Part shown: positions 16,796 through 27,255 of the stretch, in pieces
Layout of the letters: every line of letters begins with the position of its first letter
Position numbering within the stretch: position 1 is the stretch's first letter
Assembly (NCBI RefSeq): GCF_000757825.1
Contig: NZ_CP009451.1
Span: 992,001-1,056,000 of the forward strand
Direction of reading: 5' to 3'
Origin: Cedecea neteri
GTDB taxonomy: Bacteria; Pseudomonadota; Gammaproteobacteria; Enterobacterales; Enterobacteriaceae
DNA: 64,000 nt
Translations under genes and position numbers: made by a program
The notes under the pieces: generated by a model
What the model was told of the DNA's origin: nothing
Seen by the model: only the letters and a program-made list of their open reading frames with translations
Databases searched by the model: none

Positions 16796-17417
16796 GGATG
16801 GCACCTTACAGTTGGTTTCATTGCCCGCGCCGACAGGACAGGCGCGATTATGCTCACTAACGGATGAGGTTTGGCTTCCTTGTAAGCCATTAACTGCCGG
16901 TTGAGAGGGTGCATTAAGCGAACGCGAAACGTCGCCCGACGCACCGTCAGGACACTGATTTGATTCTGAATGGGGAAATTTAGCGGTGAAGATAGCGAAG
17001 CCGGAGGAGAGGCCTCCGCGCTGGGTAGTGCGGGTAAAGTGTTTAAGTAACCGTCCAGTACAGGACCCAACCATTCGCGATCTCCGTAGTGATTAAACGT
17101 CACAGCAGGGAACTACCGCTCTTTTGCTTTAAGTACAACAAACATCACCCAAAATGCAACATAAATTTCACTTTTAAGTAACGTTAAATCGAAATCCGCT
17201 GCTGTGTACCGTTTTCGCACACCAATATTACAGAAATATATCAGCGGGATAGTCATAGGGAATTGCAATGAATAATAAGGGGGTGAATTGTTAGCAAATG
17301 AAAATTTGCATCACCTACTCTCTGAAAGAATGGCTGTTTTCCCCCTCGCCCCTTCGGGGAGAGGGCTGGGGTGAGGGGAAGATTTGTTCCCGGCTCTCAT
17401 CGCCGGTACGGCATTAA
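16796..17417. promoter_or_regulatory. phoH upstream region
   Basis: About 620 bp between the short phoH start and efeB. The part up to 17074 may encode an N-terminal PhoH extension or be leader RNA. 17110-17330 is AT-rich and probably holds the phoH promoter; I could not find a convincing Pho box. 17341-17378 is a repeat (next entry). Confidence 0.4.
17341..17378. repeat. GC-rich intergenic inverted repeat
   Basis: CCCCCTCGCCCCTTCGGGG followed by AGAGGGCTGGGGTGAGGGG. This belongs to the CCCTCACCCC…GGGGAGAGGG repeats often seen between genes in enterobacteria. It folds as an imperfect hairpin just downstream of the efeB stop and may protect or end the efe transcript. Confidence 0.6.
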
Positions 17418-18704
17418 CTACGCCTCCATCATCCCCTGCCCCAGATAATGCTGCTTATCCGGCACGCCAGGCAGTGCGAAGAAATACCCACCGCCAATCG
17501 GCTTCACGTACTCCTCCAGCGCCTCACCGTTCAACCTGCCCTGCACCGTCAGGAACCCTTTTTCGAGGTCATGCTGGTAGCAAACGAACAGCAGCCCCAT
17601 ATCAAGCTGGCCGGATTTGGTTGCACCGAGCGAATAGCTGTAGCCCCGGCGCATCATCAGCCCCGACTGCGTATCTTTGGTCCTCGGGTTGGCCAGGCGG
17701 ATATGGGCATCAAGCGCAATCACATTGCCGTCAGGGTCGGCGGCATAGTCCGGCACATCATGCTCATTCTTCATACCCAGCGGCGCGCCGCTGTGCTTAT
17801 CGCGCCCGAAGATAGTCTGCTGCTCTTTCAGCGGCGTGCGGTCCCAGGACTCAACGTGGAACTGAATAATGCGCACCGCCTGATAGCTGCCGCCGGTAGC
17901 CCAGGCAGGCTCCTGCTGCTGCTTCGTCACCCACACCACGTCATCCATCAGTGGCTTATCATGACTGTCCGGGTTGGCCGTACCGTCTTTGAAGCCCAGC
18001 AGGTTAATAGGCGTCTCTTTCCCACGGCTGCGTGCCGCATGGTTGGAGATAAACCCTTCCCGCCGCCAGCGCACGCTGAGGAGATCGGGCGTGTGCTTGA
18101 TGATGTCGCGCAGCGCGTGGATCACCGTGTCGTTGGTGTTGGCACAAATCTGCAGCAGCAGATCGCCGTGGCACAGCCCGGCATCCAGCGAATCGTTCGG
18201 GAAGCGGGTCATTTGCTGGAGCTTTTTCGGCATCTGTTTTTGCAGGCCAAAACGCTCATCAAACAGCGAACTGCCGACGGACACCGTGATCGTCAGGTTA
18301 TCCGGGTAGATTTCTGCCCCAAGAATGCCTGAGTCCATCGGCGGCAGCCGTGGATTTGGCGTATCCGGCGCCGGGCCACCGCTGGTCAGGAAGTCAAAAC
18401 GCGCGGTCAGCAGGCGGAACAGGCGCTCAAGCTCGGCTTTATCGCTGGCCAGCACGTCAAAGGCGACCAACATCATCGCGGCCTGCTGAGGCGTCAGAAT
18501 ACCGGCCTGGTGCTCGCCATAAAGCGGCTGGTTTTCAAGGCGACCGTCCGGCGGCAGCGTGCCGGGGGAAGAAGCAGGATTTGCCGCGTGAGCCGTCATC
18601 GGGCAACCGCCGCCCACGGCAAAAGCGCCCCCAAGGGCGCCCAGTGTTTTCAGAAGCTGGCGGCGCGCCGGTTGGTGCGCGCCGGTGTTGTCCTTATCAC
18701 TCAT
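17418..18704 (-). CDS. efeB: Dye-decolorizing heme peroxidase EfeB
   Basis: Periplasmic DyP-type peroxidase of the EfeUOB ferrous-iron importer. 428 residues. Twin-arginine signal [20 protein letters not shown] (about 13-32). DyP motif [12 protein letters not shown] (about 236) with the catalytic Asp; distal Arg in DSGxxx-type [18 protein letters not shown] near 295-312; proximal heme region near 335-350 ([13 protein letters not shown]). Last gene of efeUOB, 5 bp after efeO. Confidence 0.95.
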   Translation of the reverse strand: MSDKDNTGAHQPARRQLLKTLGALGGAFAVGGGCPMTAHAANPASSPGTLPPDGRLENQPLYGEHQAGILTPQQAAMMLVAFDVLASDKAELERLFRLLTARFDFLTSGGPAPDTPNPRLPPMDSGILGAEIYPDNLTITVSVGSSLFDERFGLQKQMPKKLQQMTRFPNDSLDAGLCHGDLLLQICANTNDTVIHALRDIIKHTPDLLSVRWRREGFISNHAARSRGKETPINLLGFKDGTANPDSHDKPLMDDVVWVTKQQQEPAWATGGSYQAVRIIQFHVESWDRTPLKEQQTIFGRDKHSGAPLGMKNEHDVPDYAADPDGNVIALDAHIRLANPRTKDTQSGLMMRRGYSYSLGATKSGQLDMGLLFVCYQHDLEKGFLTVQGRLNGEALEEYVKPIGGGYFFALPGVPDKQHYLGQGMMEA

Positions 18705-18709
18705 GATGC

Positions 18710-19834
18710 TCAGTCCAGACCCATCACGCCACGCAGCTGGGACAGGTCTTCCGCAAGCGTGGTGATTGGCCCTTTCAGCGCTTTGCGATCGTTATCCGTC
18801 AGCTTGTCGTAGGTTTCAAACCCGTCTTTAGTGCGGTATTTCGCCAGAATGGCGTCAACTTTCTTGAAGTTAGCGTCTATTTTCGCCAGCAGCGCCGGGT
18901 TCTCTTTGGTCAGCTGAGGACGCAGCAGATCAACGATTTTCTGCGCGCCGTCAACGTTCGCCTGGAAGTCCCACAGGTCAGTGTGGCTGTAGCGATCTTC
19001 TTCACCGCTGATTTTGGTGGCCGCTACTTCTTCTATCAGACCGGCAGCGCCGCCAACCACTTTGCTTGGCGGGAAGGCCAGCTCGGAAATACGAGTTTGT
19101 AGATCCAGCACGTCGGCGTTCAGCTTGTCGGCAAACTGCGCGGCGTCTTTGGTGGTGTTATCGCCAAAGAGGATTTTCTCCAGACGGTGGAAGCCGGTGA
19201 ATTTCGGGTCGTCCGCTTTTTTCTCGAAGTCGTCTTCGCGGGCATCGATGCTGCTGTCGAGATCGGAGAACAATTCGGCAATCGGTTCAATACGCTCGTA
19301 ATGCTGGCGCGTTGACGCATACAGGGATTTCGCTTTCTCTAAATCACCGGCTTTCACCGCGTCGGTAAAGGCTTTGGTGCCTTTCACCAGCTCGGCGACT
19401 TCGGCGGTCACATAGGCTTTGTATTCGGTGATTGGGCCGGTCAGCGCCAGCAGATCGGTTTTAGGCGCTTCCTGCTTGCCGGAAGCTTTCACCACCAGCT
19501 TGCCTTTCGGGTTGGTCAGCAGGCCGCAGGTCATGTCGTATTCGCCCGGCTGCAGGTTGGCGGTCAGCTTCTGGGAGAAGCCCGGCGCGATGTTTTCACG
19601 CTCTTCCACCACCATCACCCCTTTCAGGATCTCCCATTCCAGCGCTTTCTGGCTATTGTTCTGGATGATGAACTGAGTCTTCCCGGCATTCACGGTGACG
19701 CTCATCGGCTCACACTGTTTATCGGTGACGGTGACTTTTACCTGGGGAATATCTGCCGCCTGCGCGGCAAACGAAGAAGAGACAAGCGCGAGCAGCGCAA
19801 CGTGCAGTGCCTTCAGACGAAAATGTTTGGTCAT
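18710..19834 (-). CDS. efeO: Periplasmic iron-binding protein EfeO
   Basis: Periplasmic component of EfeUOB. 374 residues: signal peptide to about 26 (SSFAAQA), N-terminal cupredoxin domain (about 30-120, with [15 protein letters not shown] and [11 protein letters not shown]), and C-terminal M75 peptidase-like helical domain with the HxxE metal motif [11 protein letters not shown] near residue 222. The M75 domain binds Fe and is not known to be proteolytic here. Confidence 0.96.
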   Translation of the reverse strand: MTKHFRLKALHVALLALVSSSFAAQAADIPQVKVTVTDKQCEPMSVTVNAGKTQFIIQNNSQKALEWEILKGVMVVEERENIAPGFSQKLTANLQPGEYDMTCGLLTNPKGKLVVKASGKQEAPKTDLLALTGPITEYKAYVTAEVAELVKGTKAFTDAVKAGDLEKAKSLYASTRQHYERIEPIAELFSDLDSSIDAREDDFEKKADDPKFTGFHRLEKILFGDNTTKDAAQFADKLNADVLDLQTRISELAFPPSKVVGGAAGLIEEVAATKISGEEDRYSHTDLWDFQANVDGAQKIVDLLRPQLTKENPALLAKIDANFKKVDAILAKYRTKDGFETYDKLTDNDRKALKGPITTLAEDLSQLRGVMGLD

Positions 19835-19897
19835 GACCTATCCCTATTAAGCAATGAGTAGTTATCACTAAACGGCGGGCGGCCCGCCGTAAATCAA

Positions 19898-20731
19898 TTA
19901 ACGAGCCGTATTGGTCGCCTGGTTGTTCACGCGCGGCGGTATAAAGAATAGCACCAGCGCCGGAATCAGATAGATGAAGTACATCGCCACTTCGCTCACG
20001 GTTGGGGTTTCCTGATAACCGAAAATCCCCTCCAGCAGCGTGCCGGTCAGCGAGTGGGTGGAGAGCGTGTTGCTCATATCAAAAGCGATATCCTGGAAAT
20101 GGTTCCACAGCCCGGCTTCGTGGAATGCACGGACGGCACCGGCGGCAAGGCCTGCGGCCACCAGCAGAATAAACAGGCTGGTCCATTTAAAGAATGCGCC
20201 AAGGTTGAGACGAATCCCGCCCCAATAAATCAGGAAGCCAAGCACCACCGCGGTAGCCAGGCCAAGCATCGCGCCCAGCGGCGGCCAAATACCGACGTCC
20301 TGCTGGAAAGCGGCCAGCAGGAAGAACACCGACTCCAGGCCTTCACGCGCCACGGCGAAAAAGACCATCATGATCAGCGCCCAGCCGTGGTTGCCTTTGC
20401 TGTGCAGCGCGTTATCAACCGCCTGCTCCAGCTGCACTTTGACGTTGCGGGACACTTTACGCATCCAGAACACCATCCAGGTGAGGATAAACACGGCAAT
20501 CACCGCCACAATACCCTCAAACAGCTCCTGCTCTTTCTGCGGGAACTCACCGGTGGTTTCATTGATGAAGATACCGAGGCCCAGGCAGAGCGCGGCGGCG
20601 GCAAAGACGCCAATCCACATCACGGCTATCCACTGGCCGCGCTGGGTACGCTTCAGGTAGCTGGCAATCAGGCTGACGATGAGCGCCGCCTCCAGCCCTT
20701 CGCGTAACATGATGAGAAATGGAACAAACAT
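19898..20731 (-). CDS. efeU: Ferrous iron permease EfeU
   Basis: Inner-membrane iron permease of the FTR1 family. 277 residues from the ATG at 20731 (MFVPFLIMLREGLEAALIVS as in E. coli; AGGTG upstream); a GTG at 20740 adds three residues and is not favoured. Two REGLE iron motifs, REGLEAAL (about 10) and REGLESVF (about 150), and seven hydrophobic segments. The gene has no frameshift, unlike K-12 efeU, which is broken. First gene of efeUOB behind a Fur box. Confidence 0.96.
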   Translation of the reverse strand: MFVPFLIMLREGLEAALIVSLIASYLKRTQRGQWIAVMWIGVFAAAALCLGLGIFINETTGEFPQKEQELFEGIVAVIAVFILTWMVFWMRKVSRNVKVQLEQAVDNALHSKGNHGWALIMMVFFAVAREGLESVFFLLAAFQQDVGIWPPLGAMLGLATAVVLGFLIYWGGIRLNLGAFFKWTSLFILLVAAGLAAGAVRAFHEAGLWNHFQDIAFDMSNTLSTHSLTGTLLEGIFGYQETPTVSEVAMYFIYLIPALVLFFIPPRVNNQATNTAR

Positions 20732-20789
20732 GCCTGACACCTCAGATGTGAATACAAGTCAATTGACGTAAAGAAAAGTAAACCATAAC

Positions 20790-20808
20790 GATTGTGATTA
20801 TCATTAGC
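20790..20808 (-). promoter_or_regulatory. Fur box upstream of efeU
   Basis: GATTGTGATTATCATTAGC matches the 19-bp Fur consensus GATAATGATAATCATTATC at 15 of 19 positions, about 60-77 bp upstream of the efeU start. Iron repression is expected. Confidence 0.85.
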
Positions 20809-20861
20809 GCTGATAAGAAAAACAAGAGAGGGGGATGACATATTTATGACCAGATGTAAAA

Positions 20862-20882
20862 AGGGCCGGATTATCCGGCCCT
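20862..20882 (-). terminator. putP terminator
   Basis: 9-bp stem AGGGCCGGA / TCCGGCCCT with a TTA loop, followed by TTTTT on the minus strand, 17 bp after the putP stop. Confidence 0.88.
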
Positions 20883-20898
20883 GCAAAAAGTTATACTT

Positions 20899-22407
20899 TT
20901 AGTCGGTCTGCAATTTGCCCGGAGGCGGAGTGTGGTACACCGCATCCGCTTCGGCAAAACGCTTCTGCATGGAGGCCGACGGCGCTTTGCCCATCAGGCT
21001 TACCACCACAATTGCCAGGCTACCGAACACGAAGCCAGGTATGATTTCATACAGGCCTAACCAGCCGAACTGCTTCCAGATAAGCACGGTGGCAGCCCCA
21101 ACAATCATCCCCACCAGCGCCCCGTTGCGGGTCATGCGTGACCACATTACGGAGAACAGGACCACCGGGCCAAATGCGGCACCAAATCCTGCCCAGGCAT
21201 AACTGACGAGGCCCAGCACGCGGTTTTCCGGGTTAGCGGCAAGCGCAATCGCCACCAGCGCGACCACCAGCACCATCATGCGCCCCACCCACACCAGCTC
21301 CTTCTGGCTCGCGCCTTTACGCAGGAACGCCTTATAAAGGTCTTCGGTAATTGCGCTCGAGCACACCAGCAGCTGGCAGCTCAGCGTGGACATTACCGCC
21401 GCCAGAATCGCGGAGAGAAGCACCCCGGCAATCCACGGGTTAAACAGAATTTGCGCCAGCTCGATAAACACCCGCTCGCCGTTCTGCGTCACAGCTCCGG
21501 CCTGCTCAGGGTTGTTATTAAAGTAGGCAATCCCGAAGAAGCCCACCGCGCAGGCACCCGCCAGGCAAAGGATCATCCAGGTCATGCTGATGCGACGTGC
21601 GTTAACGATGGTGTGGTGTGAGTCTGCCGCCATAAAGCGCGCCAGAATATGCGGCTGGCCGAAGTAGCCCAGGCCCCAGCCCATCAGGGAAACAATGGCG
21701 ACAAAGTTCAGCCCTTTCAGCATGTCGACGTTTTCGATGCTCTTCTGCTTAATCACCAGCAGAGAATCATCGAGGCCGCCAACCGCCGCAATCACCATCA
21801 CCGGCGTCAAAATCAGCGCGAAGATCATCAGGCTGGCCTGCACGGTATCCGTCCAGCTAACCGCAAGGAATCCGCCCACAAAGGTGTAGATGATGGTCGC
21901 TGCCGCCCCGGCCCACAGCGCCGTTTCGTAGCTCATCCCGAAAGTGCTTTCAAACAGCCGCGCCCCGGCCACGATGCCGGAAGCACAGTAGATAGTGAAG
22001 AACAGCAGGATCACCAGCGCGGAGATGATGCGCAGCAGGCGGCTGGAGTCTTCAAAACGCCCGGTGAAGTAATCGGGCAGCGTCAGCGCATTGTTGTTCA
22101 CTTCGGTGTGAACGCGCAGGCGCCCGGCAACCAGCTTCCAGTTAACCCAGGCCCCTAAGGTCAGGCCGATGGCTATCCAGCTTTCAGAAATACCGGAAAT
22201 GAAAATCGCGCCCGGCAGGCCCATTAGCAGCCAGCCGCTCATATCGGAGGCGCCCGCCGACAGCGCGGTGACCACGCTCCCGAGGCTGCGGCCGCCAAGA
22301 ATATAATCATCAAAGCTGCGGGTGGATCGCCAGGCGATAAAACCGATGAGAATCATGCCAAAGATATAAACGAGAAAGGTCACCAGCATCGGTGTGCTTA
22401 TTGTCAT
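20899..22407 (-). CDS. putP: Na+/proline symporter PutP
   Basis: High-affinity proline transporter of the solute:sodium symporter (SSS) family. 502 residues, the E. coli length, with about 13 transmembrane helices. The Na+-site region RSFDDYILGGRSLGSVVTALSAGASDMSGWLLMGLPG is split here by position: FDDYILGGR at about 32-40 and SAGASDMSGWLLMGLPG at about 50-66. The C terminus is hydrophilic (KRFAEADAVYHTPPPG). Divergent from putA. Confidence 0.97.
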   Translation of the reverse strand: MTISTPMLVTFLVYIFGMILIGFIAWRSTRSFDDYILGGRSLGSVVTALSAGASDMSGWLLMGLPGAIFISGISESWIAIGLTLGAWVNWKLVAGRLRVHTEVNNNALTLPDYFTGRFEDSSRLLRIISALVILLFFTIYCASGIVAGARLFESTFGMSYETALWAGAAATIIYTFVGGFLAVSWTDTVQASLMIFALILTPVMVIAAVGGLDDSLLVIKQKSIENVDMLKGLNFVAIVSLMGWGLGYFGQPHILARFMAADSHHTIVNARRISMTWMILCLAGACAVGFFGIAYFNNNPEQAGAVTQNGERVFIELAQILFNPWIAGVLLSAILAAVMSTLSCQLLVCSSAITEDLYKAFLRKGASQKELVWVGRMMVLVVALVAIALAANPENRVLGLVSYAWAGFGAAFGPVVLFSVMWSRMTRNGALVGMIVGAATVLIWKQFGWLGLYEIIPGFVFGSLAIVVVSLMGKAPSASMQKRFAEADAVYHTPPPGKLQTD

Positions 22408-22593
22408 TCAGACTTCTCCATAGCTATTACGCCTGCTCTCTCTGAACAGGCTGCTTCGCGCCGGAACGAGGCGCTGTGTTGTTATCGTGATGTAATGGGG
22501 AATGCATCCTGCCGGAACCCTTTATTTTTCACAAACGATTTAACACGGCATTTACATCGTTTGCATCTGCCTTAGGTAAGCATTTTTCACCAG

Positions 22594-22770
22594 GTTGCAC
22601 TTGCTCACATTTTTTACGGTTGCACCGTCAAAAAGTGTTAACTTCGTCGATAAATCTAGCGTTCCGCTTATCGCCCTGCCAGACGATTTTCTTATCTTAC
22701 TGGCAACAAATCCCCTTTTTTGCGAGCCCATTATCGGCTTCGATTTAACAAGGTTGCACAAAGTTGCAAC
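22594..22770. promoter_or_regulatory. put control region with PutA operators
   Basis: The 426-bp putP-putA gap holds four GTTGCA hexamers on the + strand (22594-22599, 22619-22624, 22753-22758 and 22763-22768); the last overlaps an inverted TGCAAC (22765-22770). GTTGCA is the core operator of the PutA ribbon-helix-helix domain, so this is the autorepression region for both divergent genes. Confidence 0.8.
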
Positions 22771-22833
22771 TTCATGGATATTGCTGGCTAACAAAGTAAA
22801 ACCCCGAATAATCCTTAACCTGGAGACTGTCGT

Positions 22834-25800
22834 ATGGGCACCACCACGATGGGCGTAAAACTGGATGAAGCGACGCGCGACCGCATTAAAGAGGCCGCCT
22901 CGCGCATTGACCGCACGCCACACTGGCTGATTAAGCAGGCCATCTTTAATTACCTGGAACGCCTGGAAAGCAGCGACGATCTGCCTGAGCTCCCTGCCCT
23001 GCTGGCCGGTGCGGCCAATGAGAGTGAAGAGTCCCCGACGCAGCCTGAAGAAGTGGCGCAGCCGTTCCTCGACTTTGCCGAGCAAATTCTGCCGCAGTCC
23101 GTCAGCCGGGCCGCGATCACCGCCGCGTGGCGCCGCCCTGAAACCGACGCAGTCCCGATGATTCTTGAGCAGGCTCGCCTGGCTCCGGCCATCGCCGAAC
23201 AGACGCAAAAGCTGGCCTGGCAGTTGGCCAACAAGCTGCGTAATCAGAAAACAGCTTCTGGCCGCGCGGGCATGGTTCAGAGCCTGCTGCAGGAGTTCTC
23301 TCTTTCCTCTCAGGAAGGCGTGGCGCTGATGTGCCTCGCGGAAGCGCTGCTGCGTATCCCGGATAAAGCCACCCGCGACGCGCTGATCCGCGACAAAATC
23401 AGCAACGGGAACTGGCACTCGCACATTGGCCGCAGCCCTTCGCTGTTTGTGAACGCCGCGACGTGGGGCCTGCTGTTTACCGGCCGCCTGGTGTCAACCC
23501 ACAACGAAGCGAGCCTTTCCCGCTCCCTGAACCGCATTATCAGCAAAAGCGGCGAGCCGCTGGTGCGTAAAGGCGTGGACATGGCCATGCGCCTGATGGG
23601 CGAGCAGTTCGTAACCGGCGAAACCATCGCCGAAGCGCTGGCTAACGCGCGCAAGCTGGAAGAAAAAGGCTTCCGCTACTCTTACGACATGCTGGGCGAA
23701 GCCGCGCTGACCGCCGCCGACGCTCAGGCCTATATGGTCTCTTATCAGCAGGCGATTCACGCCATCGGTAAAGCCTCCAACGGCCGCGGCATTTATGAAG
23801 GTCCGGGGATTTCCATCAAGCTTTCCGCCCTGCACCCTCGCTACAGCCGCGCACAGTACGACCGCGTAATGGAAGAGCTTTACCCTCGCCTGAAATCCCT
23901 GACGCTGCTGGCGCGCCAGTATGACGTCGGCATTAACATTGACGCCGAAGAAGCCGATCGCCTGGAGATCTCCCTCGATCTGCTGGAAAAGCTGTGCTTT
24001 GAACCTGAGCTGGCGGGCTGGAACGGCATCGGCTTTGTTATTCAGGCCTACCAGAAGCGCTGCCCGTTTGTGATTGATTACCTGGTCGACCTGGCCACCC
24101 GAAGCCGTCGCCGCCTGATGATTCGCCTGGTAAAAGGCGCTTACTGGGATAGCGAAATTAAACGCGCTCAGGTTGATGGCCTGGAGGGTTACCCGGTTTA
24201 TACCCGCAAGGTGTACACCGATATCTCTTACCTCGCGTGTGCCAAAAAGCTGCTGGCCGTGCCGAACCTTATCTACCCGCAGTTTGCGACCCATAACGCC
24301 CACACCCTGGCGGCAATTTATAACCTTGCCGGGCAGAACTATTATCCTGGCCAGTACGAATTCCAGTGCCTGCACGGCATGGGCGAGCCGCTTTATGAGC
24401 AGGTGGTCGGGAAAGTGGCTGACGGCAAGCTGAACCGCCCTTGCCGCATCTACGCCCCGGTCGGCACCCATGAAACGCTGCTGGCTTACCTGGTGCGTCG
24501 CCTGCTGGAAAACGGCGCCAACACATCCTTTGTCAACCGCATCGCCGACGCAACCCTGCCGCTGGACGAGCTGGTTGCCGACCCGGTCAGCGCGGTTGAA
24601 GCTATGGCCGTTAAAGAAGGCCAGCCTGGGTTGCCTCACCCTAAAATCGCCCTGCCGAAAGCGCTGTACGGTACGGAACGCAGCAACTCCAGCGGCCTGG
24701 ATTTGGCGAACGAACACCGCCTGGCATCGCTTTCTTCCGCCCTGCTGAACAGCGCCGCGCAGAAGTGGCAGGCCACGCCTGTGCTGGAACAGCCGGTTGT
24801 TGAAGGCGAATTAACGCCGGTGAAAAACCCGGCTGAGCCGACCGACATCGTGGGCTACACTCGCGAAACCACGACTGAAGAGGTTTCCCTCGCGCTCGAA
24901 AATGCCGTTAACCACGCGCCAATCTGGTTTGCCACCCCACCGCAGGAGCGTGCCGCTATTCTTGAACGCGCGGCAGTGATGATGGAAAGCCGTATGCAGC
25001 AGTTGATCGGCATTCTGGTCCGCGAAGCGGGTAAAACCTTCAGCAACGCCATCGCCGAAGTGCGTGAAGCCGTGGACTTCCTGCACTATTACGCGGGCCA
25101 GGTACGTGACGACTTCGACAATGAAACTCATCGTCCTCTCGGCCCCGTCGTGTGTATCAGCCCCTGGAACTTCCCGCTGGCTATCTTTACCGGCCAGATT
25201 GCCGCCGCGCTTGCCGCCGGTAACAGCGTGCTGGCGAAACCTGCGGAACAAACGCCGCTGATTGCCGCTCAGGGCGTAGCGATTCTGCTGGAAGCTGGCG
25301 TGCCTGCGGGCGTGCTGCAGCTGTTGCCGGGCCGCGGTGAAACCGTAGGCGCGCAGCTGACGGGTGACCCGCGCGTGCGCGGAGTGATGTTCACTGGTTC
25401 AACCGAAGTGGCCTCCCTGCTGCAGCGCAATATCGCTGACCGCCTCGATCCTCAAGGGCGCCCAACGCCGCTGATTGCGGAAACCGGCGGCCTCAACGCA
25501 ATGATCGTCGACTCCTCCGCGCTGACCGAGCAGGTGGTTGTGGACGTGGTTTCCTCAGCGTTCGACAGCGCAGGCCAGCGCTGTTCCGCCCTGCGCGTGC
25601 TGTGCCTGCAGGAAGACGTAGCCGAGCACACGCTGCAAATGCTCCGTGGCGCGATGGCGGAATGCCGGATGGGTAACCCAGGCCGCCTGACCACCGACAT
25701 CGGGCCGGTTATCGACGCCGAAGCTCAGCAAAATATTGAGAAGCACATCCAGGCCATGCGCGCCAAAGGCCGCACCGTCTTCCAGGCCGTGCGTGAAAAC

Positions 25801-26796
25801 AGCGTGGACGCGCGCGAATGGCAGTCCGGCACCTTTGTCGCTCCGACCCTTATCGAACTGGAAAGCTTCGACGAGATGAAGAAAGAGGTGTTTGGCCCGG
25901 TTCTGCACGTGGTGCGCTACAACCGTAACAACCTTGAATCCTTAATTAAGCAGATCAACGCGGCGGGCTATGGCCTGACGCTCGGCGTGCATACTCGTAT
26001 CGACGAGACGATTGCCCTGGTCACCGGCTCCGCCCACGTCGGCAACATGTACGTTAACCGTAATATGGTCGGCGCCGTGGTCGGCGTTCAACCGTTTGGC
26101 GGTGAAGGCCTGTCCGGCACCGGTCCAAAAGCCGGTGGCCCGCTGTATCTGTATCGCCTGCTGGCTAACCGCCCGGAAAATGCGCTGCAAACCACCTTTA
26201 ACCGTCACGATGCCCAAACCCCGGTGGATGCATCTCTGAAGAGTGACCTGCAGGTTGCCCATCAGGCGCTAAGCGAGTGGGCAGCCAACCGTGAAGAGCT
26301 GAAATCCGTTTGCCTGCAGTTTGGCGAACTGGCGCAGAGCGGGACGCTGCGCGTGCTGCCTGGCCCGACGGGCGAGCGCAACACCTACGCCCTGCTGCCG
26401 CGTGAACGCATTCTGTGCGTTGCCGACGACGAACGCGATGCGTTAGTGCAGCTTGCGGCGGTTACCAGCGTGGGCAGCCGTGCGCTGTGGGCGGATGACA
26501 GCCTGCACCGCGAGCTGGCTAAGCAATTGCCGAAAGCCGTGCAGCAGCAGATTGATTTTGCGAAGCAGGAAGAGCTGCTGAAACAGCCGTTCGACGCGGT
26601 GATTTACCATGGAGACTCTGACCAGCTGCGCAAACTCTGTGAAGCCGTGGCCGCCCGCACGGGCGCGATTGTTTCCGTCCAGGGCTTTGCCCGTGGCGAA
26701 AGCAATATCCTGCTTGAGCGTCTTTATGTGGAGCGTTCACTGAGCGTGAACACCGCGGCCGCAGGCGGCAACGCCAGCCTGATGACAATCGGTTAA
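22834..26796 (+). CDS. putA: Trifunctional PutA (repressor, proline dehydrogenase, P5C dehydrogenase)
   Basis: Oxidises proline to glutamate in two steps at the membrane and represses put genes when proline is absent. 1320 residues, as in E. coli. Ribbon-helix-helix domain at 1-47 ([20 protein letters not shown]); FAD proline dehydrogenase barrel about 230-560; aldehyde dehydrogenase domain about 640-1120 with catalytic Glu883 (AETGGLNA) and Cys917 ([11 protein letters not shown]), the same numbers as E. coli; C-terminal lid domain to 1320. Preceded by CCTGGAGAC. Confidence 0.98.
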   Translation: MGTTTMGVKLDEATRDRIKEAASRIDRTPHWLIKQAIFNYLERLESSDDLPELPALLAGAANESEESPTQPEEVAQPFLDFAEQILPQSVSRAAITAAWRRPETDAVPMILEQARLAPAIAEQTQKLAWQLANKLRNQKTASGRAGMVQSLLQEFSLSSQEGVALMCLAEALLRIPDKATRDALIRDKISNGNWHSHIGRSPSLFVNAATWGLLFTGRLVSTHNEASLSRSLNRIISKSGEPLVRKGVDMAMRLMGEQFVTGETIAEALANARKLEEKGFRYSYDMLGEAALTAADAQAYMVSYQQAIHAIGKASNGRGIYEGPGISIKLSALHPRYSRAQYDRVMEELYPRLKSLTLLARQYDVGINIDAEEADRLEISLDLLEKLCFEPELAGWNGIGFVIQAYQKRCPFVIDYLVDLATRSRRRLMIRLVKGAYWDSEIKRAQVDGLEGYPVYTRKVYTDISYLACAKKLLAVPNLIYPQFATHNAHTLAAIYNLAGQNYYPGQYEFQCLHGMGEPLYEQVVGKVADGKLNRPCRIYAPVGTHETLLAYLVRRLLENGANTSFVNRIADATLPLDELVADPVSAVEAMAVKEGQPGLPHPKIALPKALYGTERSNSSGLDLANEHRLASLSSALLNSAAQKWQATPVLEQPVVEGELTPVKNPAEPTDIVGYTRETTTEEVSLALENAVNHAPIWFATPPQERAAILERAAVMMESRMQQLIGILVREAGKTFSNAIAEVREAVDFLHYYAGQVRDDFDNETHRPLGPVVCISPWNFPLAIFTGQIAAALAAGNSVLAKPAEQTPLIAAQGVAILLEAGVPAGVLQLLPGRGETVGAQLTGDPRVRGVMFTGSTEVASLLQRNIADRLDPQGRPTPLIAETGGLNAMIVDSSALTEQVVVDVVSSAFDSAGQRCSALRVLCLQEDVAEHTLQMLRGAMAECRMGNPGRLTTDIGPVIDAEAQQNIEKHIQAMRAKGRTVFQAVRENSVDAREWQSGTFVAPTLIELESFDEMKKEVFGPVLHVVRYNRNNLESLIKQINAAGYGLTLGVHTRIDETIALVTGSAHVGNMYVNRNMVGAVVGVQPFGGEGLSGTGPKAGGPLYLYRLLANRPENALQTTFNRHDAQTPVDASLKSDLQVAHQALSEWAANREELKSVCLQFGELAQSGTLRVLPGPTGERNTYALLPRERILCVADDERDALVQLAAVTSVGSRALWADDSLHRELAKQLPKAVQQQIDFAKQEELLKQPFDAVIYHGDSDQLRKLCEAVAARTGAIVSVQGFARGESNILLERLYVERSLSVNTAAAGGNASLMTIG

Positions 26797-26814
26797 CAGT
26801 CTGCCAGGATACGA

Positions 26815-26840
26815 GGGCTCTCATCTGAGAGCCCTTTTTT
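26815..26840 (+). terminator. putA terminator
   Basis: GGGCTCTC-ATCT-GAGAGCCC followed by six T, 18 bp after the putA stop. Confidence 0.92.
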
Positions 26841-26856
26841 ATTTGAGGACAGCGAA

Positions 26857-27249
26857 ATGAAACGCGTGTGTTTACTTGTTGGCGGGCTGCTGCTGAGCGG
26901 GGCCGCGATGGCCGATGGCTGTGATGCAGCCACCACCCAGGCCGATATGAATCAGTGCTATGCCGCAGAGTATAAAAAGCAGGACGAGCAGCTGAACAAA
27001 ACCTATAAAGAAGTTATGTCCCGGGCAACCGACAAGCAAAAAGCGCAGCTTAAAAAAGCGCAAAATGCGTGGATAGCCTTCCGCGATGCGGACTGTGACT
27101 TTATGAGTTCTGGCGCTGAACAGGGATCGGTCTACCCGATGGTGCGCGCCAACTGCCTGGCGGATAAAACGCTCGAACGCACCGAACTGCTGAAGGGCAC
27201 GCTGGAATGCGAAGAGGGCGACGTCAGCTGCGTCTTGCCCCCGAAATAG
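26857..27249 (+). CDS. LprI-like (DUF1311) periplasmic protein
   Basis: 130 residues with a signal peptide cut near AAMADG (residue 20). The mature part has the DUF1311/LprI pattern: cysteines at about 22 and 34 (DGCDAATTQADMNQCYAAEY), the helix LNKTYKEVMSRATDKQKAQL, then AQNAWIAFRDADCDFMSS and RANCLADKTLERTELL. LprI in mycobacteria inhibits lysozyme; a similar role here is only possible. It lies between the putA terminator and convergent rutR. Confidence 0.8.
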   Translation: MKRVCLLVGGLLLSGAAMADGCDAATTQADMNQCYAAEYKKQDEQLNKTYKEVMSRATDKQKAQLKKAQNAWIAFRDADCDFMSSGAEQGSVYPMVRANCLADKTLERTELLKGTLECEEGDVSCVLPPK

Positions 27250-27255
27250 AGCTGA

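Noticed and set aside
22552..24717. Long minus-strand frames opposite putA (290 and 407 codons)
   Set aside because: Shadows of the high-GC putA coding sequence; PutA is full length with all catalytic residues.
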